The notes: a model not told the origin generated them from the sequence alone. A DNA stretch of 64,000 bases from Cristatella mucedo (GCA_009760855.2 WPIO01000125.1:1047001-1111000), one strand, 5' to 3'. Positions 1-13,048 are shown, counted from the first letter of the stretch. Program-made: numbers and translations.

Positions 1-894
1 AGCAGGTGATGCTAGGTGTGCCAATCTTGAGGGCGAGGTCTTTTGGCTTTCGAATGACTGTTGTCTTACCCATAGCTAGAAGGTGAGCTAAAGCTATACA
101 CACAAGCACGTAGGTAGGCATGCACATGCATCCAATTATGTAGTACCATGAACTTGCCACAGACCTTCCGGTAGTGAATTTCAGAATGTGTCTGGAGCTG
201 GAAAGAGACAGGAGGATTTCGGCAAGCACAACAATCCAGGAGTAGCTTTATCTCGACATAAAGGGCGAATACGAACTCTGTTTTGTATGTAAAAAGAATG
301 TAAGCTAGCCTCAGCAATGGTACCGTACGAAATAGACTCTCAGGCAAGCGTTTATCCTCAGTAAAACTAGTCGCTAATCGGCATGTCATGTAGCTTGCGA
401 AGGCACTCTAACTCGCTTTCAAAAACGACGCCCTCCCTCTGCGACAGTTCTGCCGTACGTCTTCAATGCTAGGTAGCGATTAGTAAGCGCAAGTTGTCGA
501 ACGATAGAAACGCGAAGCGAGCGCCATTACGCTCGCTCGACCGGTGAGCTAGCAAATTTCGCGAATCGGCCAAGAGTAGTTAATAGACAGGTATAATATA
601 CAGGTACCATATATTATACAGGTATACTAAAGATGCAAAGCCTTCAAACGCCACATTCGTCGCCCGCAGAGACCGGCCCAGTCTTCGCGACACTGCGTAG
701 TGCGCCGTGCTGACAGATCTTGGCGCCTATTGCGATCTCAATGTTAAATATAGGCACAATCTCAAATTAATAGCCGACGCTTGCAGCTAATCGAGGTATA
801 TCAAGTGACGATGGCCGAAAAGTTACCGAGTGCTCTAAAGGCTCCCGGGGTTCGAGCTCGGGTGCGAGCGCGCGGGCGAGGACGGCCGCCCGGA
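1..894. other. Unrecognised sequence
   Basis: No coding region, RNA gene or repeat family seen elsewhere in the window is recognisable here. The open frames are short and lack domain signatures. The last 60 bases are GC-rich and lead into the minisatellite. Confidence 0.4.
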
Positions 895-1040
895 GCTCGC
901 CGCTAGGTACGGCTCGCCGCTAGGTACGGCTCGCCGCTAGGTACGGCTCGCCGCTAGGTACGGCTCGCCGCTAGGTACGGCTCGCTGTTAGGTACGGCTC
1001 GCCGCTAGGTACGACTCGCCGCTAGGTACGGCTCGCCGCT
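895..1040. repeat. 17-bp minisatellite, about 8.6 copies
   Basis: The unit GCTCGCCGCTAGGTACG is repeated head to tail about 8.6 times. Only a few units carry substitutions, for example CTGTTAGG and a GACTCG variant. The near identity of the units points to recent amplification or homogenisation. An open minus-strand frame across part of it is a by-product of the repeat. Confidence 0.9.
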
Positions 1041-2109
1041 TTTCTATTCGTCCATTTGAGTGGAACCCTCGCACAGGGTCGATTAAAAAAGGGCAACGCT
1101 GTCGCACAGGCGCCCAGTTTAGCCGAGAGAGCCTCGTCAGAACGTATTTTTTCCAGGCGAACATTTCTGAAGCTAAGGCCAGACAGCAAATGACGGCTGC
1201 AAACAACCTAAGCTGGCAAGCTAATGCTTCGGGCCCCTGCGATGCTTTTCGTAAATTGAATTGTATCGATTTGAACCCGAGCTCTACGACTCCCGCCCAT
1301 TCCGGCAGACATGCCGAGCGATCGATCGCTGTGCTACGCTACTGACCCAGGTTACCCGGCAGTCTGCCCGGCAGTATTCTTTCGGCAGCTGTCCCGTGCT
1401 GCTCAGCCTAGAGGTTGGAATTCGCGTCCTGGTGTAGTCGGTGACGAGTAGAGGCAGTAAGACGAGGGCCGATAAGGAGATACGGATAAGATAAGATAAG
1501 ATAAGGAACAGCCTCCGCCAGCAGCTCTAGAAGGCCCCCTTCAGCCTGCGAGTGAGACCTCGCGAAGCGTTAACTTCGCACTTCCACATTCGTCCTCTTC
1601 CGGTTTTGGCGAAACATTGCATGAAGCCACTTGCACAACCGATACACTCTTCCTCGCTTAACTGCTCGTGCATTCCTCCTCTTCTTCTTCTTCTACTACT
1701 ACTACTACTTCCCTTTCTTCAGTGCTACTCTCCCGCGTCTCCTCCTTCTTTGTGCCTCCTTTTCCTATCTTCCCTTTTCATTTCTTTTCATTCCCCCGCC
1801 GCCGCCGCCGCCGCCACCCGCTTCATATTGCGAGCAACGATCGGTGCCCGTAACAATGCTTACTTGCTCACGGCAGACGTGCAACCGTACACATAAGTCT
1901 ATACTCTCCTGGCAGAGACGTGTTCCTATACATTGTTTCTGAGTCTTCAGAAACAAGGCAGACACTCGCGTTAATATAATGCAATTCGTTCGTATAGCAC
2001 CCTAGGAGAACTACATGACTACACAGGTACTTTGCAATGAGTCGGGCACGGAACTTTGAACGCTACGCGTGACCTGACGCAACCCAGCCCAAATTTGAGG
2101 ACCGAACGT
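1041..2109. other. Unrecognised sequence with short simple repeats
   Basis: No gene is recognised. It contains short simple tracts: GATAA repeats at about 1485-1505, CTT then CTA triplets at about 1676-1711, and CCG triplets at about 1796-1817. The overlapping Leu/Ser/Pro-rich frames here are products of those tracts. Confidence 0.4.
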
Positions 2110-2430
2110 GTACCTATTGGGCGTGTTCAAAGATGGTGTTCGCGTGGCCGTGTCACTGCTGCCGACTTTGGCACATCTTTTCCAGCCATCCTGAGCTGCT
2201 ATTTCCCTATTTCCGTGCTACTCACTTCCTCGACTGCTCTTTCAACTCAGCTATGCTTCTCACTTTCTCTCTGTTTCGTGAGATGAAGTCTGCTGGCCAC
2301 CATATGAGCAACGACAGCAGCTTAGGTTACGACGAACGCACTGTAGAAAACGTTTCTGCAAATGACTCGTTTAGTCATTGATGCTGATGTGGACTTACAG
2401 GCGGAGATGGATCAAATTACATTATCTCGA
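2110..2430 (+). mobile_element. LINE-B 3' end, strongly diverged
   Basis: The order of short blocks matches the other LINE-B 3' ends at 42755-43195 (plus) and 28936-29490 (minus). These are a 'ctgccgactttggcacatct' block, a 'tcctgagctgct' block, a 'gctactcac..cctcgactgctc' block and a terminal 'gtggacttacaggcggagat' block. No useful reading frame remains. It is probably one of the oldest LINE-B pieces in the window. Confidence 0.6.
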
Positions 2431-4159
2431 GGTGAAAGCCACGCTGCTGCTCTCAAGCCCTCGGTAAGGCACGTGGAGCAACGCGGTGGGCTATTTCCTT
2501 CGAATGGTGAACGGTTTATATGATGCAGCCTTATTTAATGAGCTCACGCCCTAAAGGCAGCCTTAAATAAATAAAAGTATCCCCCTATTTCACGGACATT
2601 GTCAAAGCAAAGTTGCGAAAGCCTAAAGCATAAGTATCACACCATGAAGCGAATGGTTTAGCTAAACAATTCTTAAAGGAGCAGGCTTAATAAAGCAAAC
2701 AGATATTTAATTTCCGGTCACTATAACTTCGTCGAACTTGCAAGTGAAAATAAAAGTTGTATTCCTATAGTCAGACGCATCTCTTGCAATTCTCAGCAAG
2801 CTATGTGGTAATATGATTCACCATAGTGGAACGAGCCATTATTTTATATGCTTGGGCTCGAGGCGCCGAGATCAAGCCAAAGAGCTTGTCCTTCAAACGT
2901 CTCTATTTAGCAAATCTCTCCTTTTTCATTCGGGGCTTTGTTCTAAGGCCGAGGTTCTCTTAATGCGATCACAATAGGCCAGCTGTATATGCGACAATTT
3001 GCAGTCAATTAAGAGGATTTTTGGCTTAAGTGATAGTCAGAGTATTTCCAACACACTTTAATGCTGCTACACGAGACCCATAACTTAAGCTTTTCTGCAA
3101 GAAGGAAACTAAAGAGAAATTACCAGCGATCCACTGGGCAACCATTAATGGCCGGTCAGCGGTCCATAAGGGGAGGACAGTCAGCCAGCTGGCCTCTGCT
3201 CGATGTCCACTTCCGTGGGACGTGGGCCATAGCTCGGTAAAAGTCAATTGACTCTGTCGGTTTGCTCGAGTGCGAGGTATACACACGTTCGGCAAAAGAG
3301 GGCGTCGAATAGCTCTCGCTGCATTGGGGACCGGTAGGCCGGAGCCGGCCCCCTACCAGCATCTGCCGGCAGGGGCCCTGACTCGTCCTGCGGGGCCTAG
3401 AGGGGGGAGAGAGCCAACCTGCTGGCTTATGCTGATGACGGGTAGTTCTCGGCAGTCCCTGTGAGACGTGGCAGCTGACTGGCGATACGAGAGGGGCCAG
3501 GCTATTCGCCTAAGGCCAGCGGCGGTCAAACTTTGGATAGGAAACGGGCCGGCCACTTGGCCATCCATTGCCAGGCTCGGGTTTTAGCTGGCTTGGCCTC
3601 TCATCGTCCCACCCCACGTCTGCCATTCGCTTTGCTTACCTCTCTTTAGCTGTTCTACAACTCTTTAACGACAGAAATGATCAGTCCGCGGTCGATGCAA
3701 GTCCACGCGAACACCTCCAGCCAGATCGGCCGGACGCGATTCGACACCTTGCGAGCCCAGGCATGCTTAGATTTATTTGCAGCAGTCCTGCCTGCGATTG
3801 GTCGGCCAGTCCATTGAGGATGGCTGCGGCGGCTTGGGCGAATTCTCCCCTAGCCGGATCGCTCGACGGGAGTAAGATCTATCTAGCGTGACTTGGCTCT
3901 TGATTGGCATGCCTGACCTATGGCGATAACAAATGACGCCAGCTGGGCAGCAAGCTCATGCTGGCAGACTCCCTCTCGGGGCGAGGATGCACTTCGATTA
4001 ACAACGGGCAATCCATGCGACTCTTGACTGATGGCGACAGTCGACGCACCGAGTCGCGTCGCCGGCCCCGGCTTCGCCTCTTCAATCAATCGTGGATTGT
4101 TTGCAAGGAGCTCAGCTGCGACCACGCCCACTAGGGGACGTAGCCCGAGCGCCGAACCG
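2431..4159. other. Unrecognised; GC-rich from about 3.15 to 4.13 kb
   Basis: 2431-3150 is AT-leaning with nothing recognised. 3150-4130 is GC-rich with overlapping medium frames on both strands, the largest 107 aa on plus at 3568 and 82 aa on minus at 4131. None shows a motif I can name. It could be a worn retroelement gag or leader region, but nothing seen supports that positively. Confidence 0.3.
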
Positions 4160-4350
4160 GGTCGACGGTGCTATTAGAGACTCCGGAACGCCGTTGTTAA
4201 CTGCGAGAATCCGGTACGATAATGCTATCTGCGAGAATCCGGGACGACGACGCTATCTGGGACGACGGTGCTATTTCCGATACTCCAGGACGGTACTATT
4301 TTCGATTTATTTGCTTACTGCAAGACTCCTGGATGACGGTGCTGTATACA
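4160..4350. repeat. Degenerate tandem repeat, about 30-35 bp period
   Basis: Variants of 'gacgacggtgctat' alternate with 'ctgcgagaatccgg' or 'ttccgatactcc' blocks across this stretch. Both unit length and sequence vary. It looks like an old minisatellite and has no coding signal. Confidence 0.55.
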
Positions 4351-5315
4351 TGACTTTGGAGACCCATGCTCCGTTTCGCTTATGTATACGCTCCAAGATC
4401 TTGACAGCTTTCTCATTAGGCAAATGGCAAGGATTTTTGACGCCCCTAATTAGCTTTTAACCACCCAAGCGCATCAGCTCTGACTGTAATGACGATTGCG
4501 ATAATAATAAGTCGCTCGTACAGCATTCAAAGACAACCGCCAATCTATCGCTCTACAGCTTGCTGCAAGAGGAGGAATGACCAAATGCTAATGGCCTGCA
4601 AGGTGACATGCTCAGACAAGCATTAAAAAGCTACAAATGTATCGAGCTCCAACCGGCGTGCAAAAGTCCACTGGCGTGTAAGAACCCTTTCTAAACAGCC
4701 TGAACTGAATTGGGCTCACAAGTAAGCACTCAAACTATGCAGGAGAAAAGTATAAGTTCAATGAGACGCAGTGAAAACTGAGCGGAACAAATTAGATCTA
4801 GGCTACGCCTTGAATGGTGCAAAGTCATTGCTGGTAGTTCGCAAGAGGCGGAGACCAATTAAGATGGCAGTACAGCGACAACCAGTACATTTGTTTGCTG
4901 GTACTTCCATACAGCTTTTTTGTTTTGGTAAAGGTATGCGACTATCTTTTCCTGCCCCCCCCCCCCGTTGAACTGCTGAGGGGTCGAATCCACCCTATCT
5001 TTCCGAGCCTAGCTTTAGGGCATAGATAGTGACATTCCTTTTAATCTCATTCTTGGATTATGACTCTTGTGCACATGCTCCTGCTCAGGAATGCTTGAGG
5101 AAGACCTGTGCTGGGTGGCTGAAATAAGCATCTCAAGTACAAGGTACAATCATCAGTCACTGTGCATTTTGACTTAAGCTTCTGCAACGCAGTAATTGCA
5201 CCTGAGGTTTGTGACCGATGGCTAGGGAATCGTAGACACTAAGTTATAGCTCTGAAAAATCACATTGCATTCTCTCTCCCTTTATATGTATATATATTTA
5301 TTTATTTTACTTATA
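4351..5315. other. Unrecognised sequence
   Basis: No recognised gene or repeat apart from a C homopolymer near 4956-4968 and a TA/TTTA-rich stretch just before the SINE-2 fragment. Confidence 0.4.
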
Positions 5316-5443
5316 AATAAATAAAATGTATTTGTATAATTCCCTAAGAAAACTTAATCTAAAAAATCTCTATTCAAGTGCTTCACATATGCCATGGGGC
5401 TCGAGCCCACGACCTCGGTCAGACTTTGGTTGTGGCGATTTAC
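5316..5443 (-). mobile_element. SINE-2 fragment (tRNA-like box B plus LINE-A-type tail)
   Basis: Read on minus, it has a box-B-like GGGCTCGAGCCCC near 5397-5410. A short spacer follows, then GAAGCACTTGAATAGAGAT and a worn 'AAGTTTTCTTAGGGAAT' tail ending in A/T-rich sequence. The same order occurs at 32845-32994, 49851-49973 and 60643-60805. The tRNA-like head is broken before box A, so this copy is truncated. Confidence 0.6.
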
Positions 5444-8400
5444 TTATTTGCAAGTTTATGTATGCACATACTTGCATGTGTGCTTTCTATTTTATACTTT
5501 CTTATGCTTTTATTTTTTATGCGTGCAGTCAGTGGAATTCTTGTACGGGTTTTCCTACAACTCAGCTAGTAGAGGAGATTCATCATACGATAGCCTTCTG
5601 GGGAGTAAGCTATTCATCTATCGTTCTACTAATAGGGCATGGTAGAGTCCATAAGCAGTCGGATTTTGGCATAACTAAAGTTTCTAATTAACCTGGCCTT
5701 AAATCTTATTCAAGGCAAAGGCCCTATCGACGAGAGACTTCATGATAAGAGATAAAACACTCTCCCAACTCTCGGAAATAGATTTGCGGTCGAATTTTAT
5801 TGCTTGGATTTAAGTGTACACTTCGAAGGCAGAGCGTTGCGGTATAGTTTCACCTATGTTTACTGCGGTGCCCTGGAGATAGGGCTATCTGAATTACTGA
5901 AAATTCCCTCGGTTCAGGAGCATATCAAAATACAAACTACCAGCTGATCTTATCTTAGTTAGCTGGTCTGATCGTAATTTCTGAGATTATTGGTAATTTG
6001 ATTGTGGTCACAAAGGATTGCATGCATGATTTAGAGTAGTAAATAATTGTTATTCAGAACTTGGTTAGTTATCTGCCTGCTTCGTACGTGTCAAAAGTAG
6101 CGCTTATTCTGCGAATTATAATGTCAGAGAAAAGACTGACTTATTTTTATTATGGATGCAGGTAAGAAATAAGTAGTGATATTTTACTATTTTTGGCATA
6201 CCTTCGTGAATGTGCAGGTGCTTCTTTCAAGACTCCAATAGCTGAAGTTCGAAGTGCTATATCCACTCTAATTCGGAAGCAGATCTGGCACTCGTGTGTG
6301 TTGTGTTCCGTGAGAAAAACAGTTTAGTTCCACAGCCACGCCACAAAATCATAACGGCATGAATGCACTCTTAAACATTGCGACCATTTTCTTAAGAGAT
6401 CGACACACTTTCACTCATTAAGCTGACACTGTTTAGTTACTTTCAATATTTGTTTAGCCGCTAGGCAAGCAATCCTTCAGCAGCCGTGTTAGAGAGATCG
6501 TAGAAGTGGTAGTGCCAGTGAGAATATTGCGGATGCCGCATTCGTGACTTAAGTCGTACTTTTTTTGATCGTTATCGGTGGAGGTAGAATGATTTTCCAA
6601 ATCTACCGAAACCAACAAATGTAAGCAGCTTCAGTCCCTGAGAATGAATGGCACGCTCGACTTCTACGACTCATTCCGGAATCTGCGGAAGGCTAAAAAA
6701 TAGCACGACACTTCTTCTGACAGCTTTAGGATAAATGTAAAGAAATGCTGGCAGGCAAGCTCAACCGCAAAATGGTACTGGTTTATTCTACCTCTTCCAA
6801 CAAAGAACGGCCTGCGACATGGACAGAAAAACTAAAACTCGAACGAAGGACGTACAAGTGACGAAGGCGTTTATCCGGTGTAGCGTGAAGGAAGAATGCA
6901 TTAAATTTAACGTTAAGTTCGTACATTTTTGGGCTATCCAAGGAAGGAGTTTAATAATTGTAAAGCACACGTTTCAAACTCCCATCGATAAGCTACGGCA
7001 ACCACTTGGCAGTGGCTGTCACGGGGCTATGCAGCAAGTAAGTAATGCAAGCGAACCGGCTTTAGATTTAAAATCATACGCAGCACAAAGTAGATACAAG
7101 CACGAAGGGAAAATTTTAATTTATATCGGACTCTATGAGATGCGTACGCATTTAAGAACTCTCCTGCATCTAATTTTCTACTGGCGATTTGGGTGCTCGG
7201 TGTGCATTGGTCGAGGCTTAACACGGAGGCGACGGGCACAACAATAAGCTCTCAGCTATTAGTCGTGCAGAAATGCAGACCTGGCAGATCACGTGGCTAG
7301 ATACAATCTGCAGGCTGTGAGCAGCACTAGAAAATCCGCAGCACTCCTTTTCGAGCCAGTGCAGTGCGAGATGGGCGGTACTTGTGCTGCAACAGCCTGG
7401 CACTGGCAGATTGCCTCATCGTTTCTCAGAATGCCCTGCTGAAGCTAGTCTAGCCCTATGATGGTGTCGCATTTGGTAGATTCCGGTCAGCTAATAATCA
7501 ATCATCAGCTGCCCAAGCAAAATTTTGCATAGCGACCGTCGCTGTGCCCCAAAGGAAGTTTGCAAGAACAGCCAGTACTCAGATCCAAACAGCTGCTGTT
7601 GCTCAGAGGGCTCGATGCCTTGAAGCTGTAGCCCCCGAGCCGAGGTTGAGGCAAGGTCGGAGGAGAAATCGGGAGGCATGAGCTGAAGAAGTATCCGAGC
7701 AAGCGATTGCGATTGGCTGCTGCCATTTAGGGCTAGCTGATTTCATACAGATAATGGCACTCATAGGCTGACTAACCAGTCGATACCTCCGTACGTGCCC
7801 CACAATCGCTGGCCTAAACAGACTTAGGGCAACGTTGCCCTTATGATTCTCTGCAGCTGCAAGAGCAAGCTTTGCGAGTTGGTATTTTTCGTTACTGCAG
7901 TGTGCTGCCTTCGGAAAACCATCTGGGGGATCATAAATATCCCACTGAGTTTGACTCCACTAAGAGTAGAACTAAAGACGGGGACGCACGGGCTGTCCGA
8001 TGGTCGGCAATATCTTTGAACAAATTTTCTGCCAATACAGACAGTATCTCACTAGCTTCCGAAAAAATTGGAATAGACTTGTAAATGGACTAGACTAGAA
8101 ATGCTTTTGCTTAACAATGCTGCTCTCCTAAGGACACGCAGCAGCCGAAAGAGTTGCTTAGCAACTGATTCGCTCAAAATCGTTCCGCAGTCGGCAGCGC
8201 GTTCTCATCTCTCCAGTGTGCATAGAAAGTTCGCATTTCGTTGCTGCTTTTTGTTTGTTCACCCTCCCATCGTACTCGGGCTTTATCGATACTTATTGGC
8301 GACGCTAGAAATTTCTGGCCGACGTAGTTTGGCTGGTTAGAGAGACCAGGCTACAGAGAAATGGTACATTGGCAGAGATTGTTAGACGCCCTTTAGCCGG

Positions 8401-8820
8401 TAGTTACTCTTACGCTGGCCAAATGGCGAGGCTCTATGTCTTAAAGCTAGCTTCGTTCCCTTACAAAAAGGACGACGTCTTTCACCAGTCCGGCTGCGGT
8501 CTCCGTGGATGAGGCCAGAATTGGACACTCTGGTTGTCCCCAGGGTTATACTCTAACCGATGTACGTATTCAGCTTGAATAAATTGGCACACTGTATCGA
8601 TGTGCTGGCAGGTTTTTTTCGTCCATACACGCTTTATAATAGGTGACGATGAGCCGACTCACTAAACAGCGATAAAAGGCGCCGATCTGGATAGCGTAAA
8701 AAGCTAAGATTATATATCATTCGCAAGAGTCTAATCGCTGGAATTTCTCTGCTCACAAAAGTATCATCCGGTGGTTAATGTAACGTAGTAATGAAACCAT
8801 TTCTCTGATTTGTGGAGCTT
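5444..8820. other. 3.4 kb without recognisable features
   Basis: Several medium frames exist, the longest 142 aa on plus at 6819-7247. None carries a motif I recognise and both strands have similar overlapping frames. I see no splice-linked series of conserved peptides and no copy of the LINE or SINE families found elsewhere. Part of it may be old, worn transposon sequence. Confidence 0.4.
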
Positions 8821-8965
8821 AATAATAACAATAATAATAATAATTCACTTGATAAAGCGCCCTCAGAGAACTCGATCTCTCTCTAGGCGCTTTACATTTG
8901 CTGCAAAGTGAAATGCAATTGAATGGTAAGTAAAATCATGCTTCTCGGGAAAATACACACTACGC
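8821..8965 (-). mobile_element. LINE-A 3' terminus, 5'-truncated
   Basis: On minus this reads GCAAATGTAAAGCGCCTAGA, then the inner hairpin, GGGCGCTTTATCAAGTG and a (TTA)n tail, here as (AATAAT)n at 8821-8843. It extends about 60 bp into the LINE-A 3' UTR (the 'tgcaattgaatggtaagtaa' block) and then stops. The tail position and abrupt 5' end fit target-primed reverse transcription. Confidence 0.85.
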
Positions 8966-9330
8966 GCATCCTACAAGCATCTCTTGCACACTTATGGCTG
9001 GAAATAGCTGGCTGAGGAATTTGCAATAGCTCAGACCCAGGGTCCAAGAAGTACCCAAATTCAATCGAAATTAAGTTATAAAATAAAACTTCTGACGTAC
9101 AAAGCGTGCTTCGTCAATACAGTTTGCTTGCAGTGAAACCGAGCTGTGTAGGGATATCGTCGTCGCTCGCTGGCGTAGTGTGTGTGTGCATGAGGGTGCC
9201 CAGCCAGGCTGACCGACTGACAACAACAGCAGTTCAACTTAACCTCTCATTCACATGCCCAAGAATCCTCGTGGCAATCTCTAGCAAATCCTCTTTTTAT
9301 AAAAAAAAATAATAATAATGACAACGAGTA

Positions 9331-10400
9331 TTCCAATCACACGTTTGGGGTGTCCTATGAGTAACGGTTCCGTTTTATCATAGCCAAGATAAAGGAAATC
9401 GGACGACGTCCACGATAGAATGACTTCAAGGCACGCATTCCGCTAATCAGTCGCTGCATTAATAGCCGACGGTGTAAACGATAAATACAGCTGGGTATCG
9501 TCAGCAGTAAATAAATAGCCGGTCGCAGGACCCTCAATAAATTTTATCACAGGCTTGGTATTATGAGAGAACAGCAAGGACCGATAATGTACTCTCGTCA
9601 GACTTCCACAGGTGGCTGGTCTGGTAGGTGAGACATGACAACCACACGTCATGGATTGAACTCGATCGGACAAGTACACTTGTAATACGCCAGGGCCTTG
9701 TCTGCCGTAGAGACTGTAGTTCTCAAACGTTCAAATAGGATTTCGTAATGGATAGTGTAGAACATGATAGAGCAAGCATCGCAGTAACATTCTCGTCGTC
9801 GTTGGTGCTTAGGATGTCGTTGTTCACAAAGAGTAGAGCAGCTTCAGTGGAGTAGTGTCGCTTGAATCCCGACTGAAATAGTCCTGAAGATTCATTATTT
9901 TTAATGTATTCTACAATCTGCTTAGTGACAATTGTTTTGAGTATCTTTGACTATCAAGGAAGAAGATAAACTGGGCAGTGGTTTGCTAGGACCTCTGAAG
10001 CCAATCCAAGCTATTTAAACATTCGTTTACCCATGACCGATTTGAAATACTTTGGATAAACCCCTTTATCCAGAGAAATATTAAAAGCCTGAGCTAGAGC
10101 TGCCCTAAGTTTTTCTGCCAGTGAAGACCACAGCGGAGAAAGTATAGGATCTTCAAGAGACGAGCTCTTTTCATTAAACTTAAAAGTTAGCCATTTTGGA
10201 AGATCAAATCTAGATTAGAATTTTTTATGGAAAGTAAAATGTTGCTACTCAACATGTGCTTTAGACGGAGCTGGCTTTATAGAGATACGAATATGTGTAA
10301 TTTTCTTGAAAAAAAAGGCAAATTATTCACTGTCATATAATTCACTTTGGATCTGACTGGCAGAACTTCGAGTCAATAAAAAAGGCCTAGCTGTTTTAAG
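9331..10400 (-). mobile_element. LINE-B reverse-transcriptase region, decayed
   Basis: The minus strand encodes worn pieces of a CR1/L2-type reverse transcriptase. These are a 'SKILKTIVTKQIVEYI' block near 9.9 kb, 'FQSGFKRHYSTEAALLF' near 9.85 kb, a damaged GVPQGP region near 9.6 kb, and [10 protein letters not shown] near 9.49 kb where the catalytic motif reads TADD. It ends at a 'DKTE..LIGHPKRV' block matching LINE-B at 29726-30388. Frameshifts and stops make it non-functional, and no 3' tail is visible at its left end. Its 5' side abuts the oppositely oriented LINE-A at 10415. Confidence 0.75.
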
Positions 10401-10414
10401 CTTCTGGATGTATA

Positions 10415-11739
10415 CTAAAAAAGAAGTCTTTGGAACTTGTTAAATCGTCATCAGAATGAGATTGACGTCGATGATGTTCGCTCAAGATTATCTTTTTCGC
10501 CCCTCCTGCCCAATCCCCCATCCGACCTGTCAGCATTAGTGGAATACTACGACACGACACTAGCACACACGCTTCACAAATTCATACCTCTTACTAACCG
10601 CGCTGTGCATTCTCGCCCACGCAACCTATGGTTTATCCTAGACATTAAACAAGCTAGGTCTATTAAGCCAAAGCTTGAAAAAGTGTATACCTGATCAGGA
10701 CTGACTGTCCATCGACAGACATACGAGGAAGAATGTAGATCTTACCAATTAATCCTAGCAAAGGCTGCGTCTAGCTTCTATAAAACGTTGTTGAATCAGA
10801 AATGTACGATCCAAAGATGCTGATGTCTCCGATCAACCACCATCTCCTTAACGGCTCCCAGGCTAGCTCCTTACTTAGTTATCCTTCTGAAGGTCTAGCC
10901 AATCGCTTCTCTAGCTTCTTTGTTAACGAGATAGATAGGACCAGGGAGTCCATCCCTAGGGTGAAAGCATCCCCACTGGAATTATGTCCCTCAATTTCGT
11001 GCAGTACCTCAATGTATACATTCAAGGAAGCCACGAGCGACCTCATTAAGTTCATATTCCAATCTAGGCAGACAAATAGTCCTCTAGACCCTACTCCCAC
11101 TGTCCTGCTTCTACGATGCATAGATCTGCTGCTGCATAGCTACCATCATAAACGTCATTTCCTTTAGGTCATACACCAGCAGTCTCAAAACGCTGTAGTC
11201 AGGCAATTACTCAAGAAAGTAACCCTAGACCAAGAGAACTTGAGCAACTTCCTCACAGTCTCCCTTCTACATTTCCTATCAAAGACACTGGAACTAGTCG
11301 AGGCACACCAGGTAAACTCATATAATTGAAACGTCACACCTAGCTAGTAAGTTCCAGTCTGATTTTAGCTAATCCCTCCACAGAATCAGCGCTGCTCCAG
11401 GTGTACCACAAGCATCTTAGGAATGCAGACTTACGTAGAGTATCTCTGCTTGTTTTGCTCAATTTTTCTGCAGCTTTTGACACTATCTATCAAAAAGTCC
11501 TTCTAGAGCGCCTTTCATCTCGCTGGGGCATGTTTGGTACTGCACTAGAATGGTTTAAGCCCTATCTCAGTGGGTGACTCCAGAGTATTGTTTCGAACAG
11601 AAAAAGATCACCCGCGGAACCTCTGAGGCGTACGGGGGTACTTCAGGGCTCTGTGCTTGGTCTGGTGCTTTTCACGGTGTATGCTCTCTCTCCATCTCTC
11701 TCTCGCGCGCGCACGCTCTCACTCTCTCTCTCTCTCTCG

Positions 11740-11770
<31 letters not shown>

Positions 11771-12865
11771 GCCGATGCAACTTCCAGGCACAACCTAGGC
11801 TGTCACTTGTATGCAGGTGACACTCAGTTGCAGGCTTACTGTGATCTCTCTCAGCACTCCAGTACGTCGAATTCTCTCAACTTTATTCTGTATGTACTGA
11901 TGACATCCGCTCAAGGATGGAAGCAAGCGTTCTTAACTTGAATGATTATAAAACCAACTCGCTAGTTATGGGCAAACCAAGTGCGATTCGAAAATTGGAA
12001 AACATAGCGCTCAAAATCGGCTCTGCCAGCATATCTCCTGTTGAGTCTGCACGAAATCTTGGTGTCCTGTTTCAAAGTCACATTTCATTGGACGACCGCA
12101 TCAGCTCCACAGTCAAGTCTAACTACTTTCAATTACATAAAATGTCTATATTTTGGGTTTATTTAGACATGGATACTCCATCTAAATTGGTCCGTGCATT
12201 TGTGACATCCCGTCTCGACTTCTGTCACTCACTGCTTGCTTGTCTACCGGACTGTACGATCAGGCGCTTACAGCTGGTGAAAAACTCTGCAGCTAGCCTT
12301 GTCTTCCGTGAGTGCTGCAGTTGCCACACCATATCACTTCTCGCCGACCTGCACTGGCTCCCAGTCAAGGAGCGCATCTACTTCAAAGTTCTGTTCCAAA
12401 CTTTCCTGACCTTTCATTTTTTGGCTCCAGCCTACTTATCAGATCTACTTCCCCACCAGGCTAAGCAACGTACCACTCACTTTTCTGAATCAATTCGTGT
12501 ATCTTCACTTCGTAGGATTATCAAATCCTCTGGGGACCGTGCGTTTAGTTCGTATGCTCCCAAAGCTTGGAACTCACTTCAGACTTGCGTCACGACATTC
12601 CCTGACTCGACATTTAAAAAGACGCTAAAAACGCACCTATTTATCGCAGCATTTAGTGTTCCATGTAATTCGTTCTCTGTGTGCTTGTGCGTGCTGACAC
12701 TGGGCATGCCACCTTTAACCATGTTACACTTGTTTTCACTGAGAATGCTGCCACTAACCATTCGACCATGCTTCTTTTGCAGCAAATGTAAAGTGCCTAG
12801 AAAGAGATTAAGTTGTCTGATGGTGCTACAGGAATGTAATAGTAATATTATTATTATAGATGCAG
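10415..12865 (+). mobile_element. LINE-A copy: RT region through 3' tail, decayed
   Basis: This is a CR1/L2-like non-LTR retrotransposon fragment. Pieces in order are a linker upstream of the RT (10437-10694 and 10802-11167), RT motifs near 11.4-11.6 kb, and a catalytic box near 11.81 kb reading YAGDTQL instead of YADD. A 319-residue open frame at 11917-12876 covers the thumb and C-terminal part ('VTSRLDFCHSLL', 'FSSYAPKAWNSL'). The 3' UTR and hairpin follow at about 12780-12835 and end in a short A/T tail. Stops, frameshifts and a (CT)n expansion interrupt the RT. The endonuclease half is missing. Confidence 0.85.
11682..11771 (+). repeat. (CT)n microsatellite inside the LINE-A RT
   Basis: CT dinucleotides with CG/CA interruptions lie between the RT segment 'FTVYAL' and the segment 'RHNLGCHLYAGDTQL'. 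In the better copy at 30846-31424 these two are separated by only a few codons (LPLPDVIAK). The repeat therefore grew inside a former coding sequence. Confidence 0.85.
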
Positions 12866-13048
12866 CCAAGCCTTGAACCCTTGAAGCTGCGCATACTCTG
12901 TACACGGACAGAATTTAGGGGAGCTCAGAGACTCATCGAAATCATTCTGGACTTTCATGTGCAACTGCATTAACGACGGTGGCGAGGCTGTCGGCAGATC
13001 AAGAAGACTCTCATCACAAATCGACTTCAAAATTTTGTCAGCGTCAGT

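Noticed and set aside
895-1040. A CRISPR array
   Set aside because: The 17-bp units are contiguous with no spacers, and the context is eukaryotic.
6819-7247. A 142-residue plus-strand gene
   Set aside because: No recognisable domain, competing frames on both strands, and no codon or splice evidence.
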